Origin: Anaerocolumna sp. AGMB13020
GTDB taxonomy: Bacteria > Bacillota > Clostridia > Lachnospirales > Lachnospiraceae
Assembly (NCBI RefSeq): GCF_033100115.1
Contig: NZ_CP136910.1
Location: 5,410,001-5,474,000, forward strand
DNA: 64,000 bases
Direction of reading: 5' to 3'
Shown here: positions 62,703-64,000 of the stretch, piece after piece
Numbering within the stretch: the stretch's first letter is position 1
How the letters are laid out: every line of letters starts with the position of its first letter
The notes under the pieces: generated by a model
What the model was told of the DNA's origin: nothing
Seen by the model: only the letters and a program-made list of their open reading frames with translations
Databases searched by the model: none
Program-made: the position numbers and the translations under genes

Positions 62703-63335
62703 ATGGCAAATGTATTATTCGTCAAAGCTAACGACAGGTCCGCAGAACAAGCGGTCAGCGTCAAAATGTACAATACTTTTTTGAAAACGTATAAGGAGTT
62801 ACATCCGGAGGATACCATCAGGGAGCTCGACCTTTTTAGCGCAGAGCTGCCATATTTCGGTGATACAGCCATCTCAGGACTTTTCAAAGCAGCAAAAGGA
62901 TTGGAAGCCACTTCTGAAGAACGGCAGGCTGCGGACATTGTGAACCAATATTTGAACGAGTTTCTGGCCATGGATAAAGTCGTTTTCACATTCCCTTTAT
63001 GGAACTTAACGGTTCCCGCCCCTCTCATCACTTATATCTCATATTTGTTGCAAGTAGGGAAAACGTTCAGATACACAGCAGAAGGCCTACCAGAGGGACT
63101 CGTTGGCGACAAAAAAGTTGCTCTTCTATGTGCACGCGGTGGAGACTTTTCAACGGAATTTGCAGCCCCGTTGGAGATGGGTTTAAACTACGTCAAGAAC
63201 ATACTCGGTGTATTGTTGGGTATCAAAGATCCTGGGATTGTCGTAATAGAAGGACACGCCAAATATCGGGATCGCGCTGCGGAAATTATCGAATCCGGAT
63301 TGAGCAGAACGGCTGAACTGGCAGCAAACTTTTAA
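62703..63335 (+). CDS. azoR: FMN-dependent NADH-azoreductase
   Basis: 210 residues, flavodoxin-like fold: MANVLFVKANDRSAEQAVSVKMYNTFLKTY, DTIRELDLFSAELPYFG, VVFTFPLWNLTVPAPLITYISYLLQVGKTFRYT (the FMN-binding FPLWNLTVPA), and LLCARGGDFSTE. Reduces quinones and azo compounds using NADH. The GC content and codon choice (for instance GTCGTTTTC, GCCCCG) differ from surrounding genes and recall Bacillus/Paenibacillus, which suggests transfer. TAGGAGG ribosome site. Probably controlled by the divergent TetR. Confidence 0.9.
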   Translation: MANVLFVKANDRSAEQAVSVKMYNTFLKTYKELHPEDTIRELDLFSAELPYFGDTAISGLFKAAKGLEATSEERQAADIVNQYLNEFLAMDKVVFTFPLWNLTVPAPLITYISYLLQVGKTFRYTAEGLPEGLVGDKKVALLCARGGDFSTEFAAPLEMGLNYVKNILGVLLGIKDPGIVVIEGHAKYRDRAAEIIESGLSRTAELAANF

Positions 63336-63367
63336 AAAAGTCCAACATTAAGGGGGGGAAGAGGATT

Positions 63368-64000
63368 ATGAACATTACCATTTTTGGAGCGAGCGGTGCA
63401 ATCGGTCAACATCTTATGCGATTAGCATTAGACAAAGGAGATTTTGTTACGGCATATGTTAGAAAACCCGAAAAAATCAAGCTGAATCACTCCAACCTGA
63501 GGCTTATAACGGGGGAACTCTCGAACGCATCAGCTATTGAAATGGCAGTTTCGGAAGCGGATGCTGTGATCAGCACATTAGGACCTCCGTCTGATATGTC
63601 ACGAAAGCTTAGAGGCACGCCCGTCGCTGATGGACATGAGCTGATTATCAAGGCGATGAAGAAGTTCAACAAAAAAAGGTTGATTACGCTTGCGACGCCG
63701 GCCTTACAATCTGAAGACGATAGGAAAAACTTATCGACGGTGGTACCAAGAATATTGGCTAAAACCTTTTTGCCAAACGGTTATGCCGAAATGAAGAAGC
63801 TGGAAGGAATTATTAAGTATTCGAACGTGGATTGGACAGTCGTTCGAATTATTAATCCTAATGTTAAATACAAAGGGCAATCTTATGATTATTCATTCGG
63901 GGATCGGCCAGGTAAATTGTCCGTATCCAGGGAAAATGTGGCCAAATTAATGTATGACGCCGCTCGACAAAACCAATTGATTGGGAAAATGCCCATTGTT
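63368..64000 (+). CDS. NAD(P)-binding protein (NmrA/SDR atypical), 3' end beyond window
   Basis: Frame open from the ATG at 63368 to the window end (211 codons). MNITIFGASGAIGQHLMRLAL (GASGxxG), then AYVRKPEKIKL, AVSEADAVISTLGPPSDMSR, RLITLATPAL and NVDWTVVRIINP are typical of atypical SDR proteins that bind NAD(P) (NmrA, BVR-B and SDR_a5 type). A strong GGGGGGAAGAGG precedes the start. 32 bases after azoR, the same foreign-looking composition, so part of the same cassette. Confidence 0.85.
   Translation, partial: MNITIFGASGAIGQHLMRLALDKGDFVTAYVRKPEKIKLNHSNLRLITGELSNASAIEMAVSEADAVISTLGPPSDMSRKLRGTPVADGHELIIKAMKKFNKKRLITLATPALQSEDDRKNLSTVVPRILAKTFLPNGYAEMKKLEGIIKYSNVDWTVVRIINPNVKYKGQSYDYSFGDRPGKLSVSRENVAKLMYDAARQNQLIGKMPIV

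Overview
The window looks like the chromosome of a low-GC, spore-forming anaerobe of the Lachnospiraceae (Clostridium cluster XIVa; Anaerocolumna/Lachnoclostridium-like). The evidence is the Firmicutes nusA-infB operon order, dipicolinate synthase genes (sporulation), a T-box in front of metG, recU, a small alarmone synthetase, strong AGGAGG-type ribosome binding sites with some TTG starts, and plant-polysaccharide and oligosaccharide uptake genes. The species cannot be fixed from sequence reading alone.

Layout. 1-7.5 kb is housekeeping: the end of an LCP wall-polymer ligase, an M23 peptidase, a RelQ-like alarmone synthetase, an rRNA m5C methyltransferase, two pseudouridine synthases, a HAD phosphatase and recU. 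7.7-22.4 kb is an accessory island: a type VII secretion (T7SS) effector operon (WXG100-like proteins, a coiled-coil protein, and a 513-residue effector with a CdiA-like C-terminal nuclease domain and its immunity gene). It is followed by an array of at least five orphan or broken toxin tips, each with an intact candidate immunity gene. The array is separated by a repeated hairpin element (R1) and by copies of the effector's own pre-toxin segment. It also holds an IS3 element, an IS110 fragment, a Rep-like fragment, and a broken second copy of the start of the effector operon. 22.4-28.4 kb is a histidine operon (hisZ, hisG, hisD, hisB, and hisIE with an extra HisF-like barrel). 28.6-34.4 kb holds a small secreted Cys-rich protein and an ABC sugar-type importer with two lipoproteins and two permeases. 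34.6-44.5 kb is the rimP-nusA-ylxR-ylxQ-infB-rbfA-nrnA-truB-ribF cluster plus a NUDIX protein. 44.7-53.3 kb has a MocR regulator, MerR regulator, ClC channel, a ferredoxin-like aldo-keto reductase, an SDR epimerase and two carbohydrate-active enzymes. 53.6-58 kb carries dpaB/dpaA (reverse strand), then T-box and metG. 58-61 kb has a stefin-like protein, an unknown protein and a secreted metallo-beta-lactamase-fold protein. 61.3-64 kb is tRNA-Ala(GGC), an integrase remnant, and a TetR / azoreductase / NAD(P)-binding cassette of different base composition, probably imported.

The two most interesting signals are (i) the toxin-tip/immunity cassette array, in which the repeated hairpin R1 and the shared pre-toxin segment look like joints for swapping the effector's toxic end; and (ii) a structured leader seen three times, always in sense orientation and directly before a start codon (ribF, the ClC channel gene and the SDR gene). 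It has pairing segments in a-b-a'-b' order (a pseudoknot) plus a hairpin, and resembles a translational riboswitch that I cannot assign to a known class.
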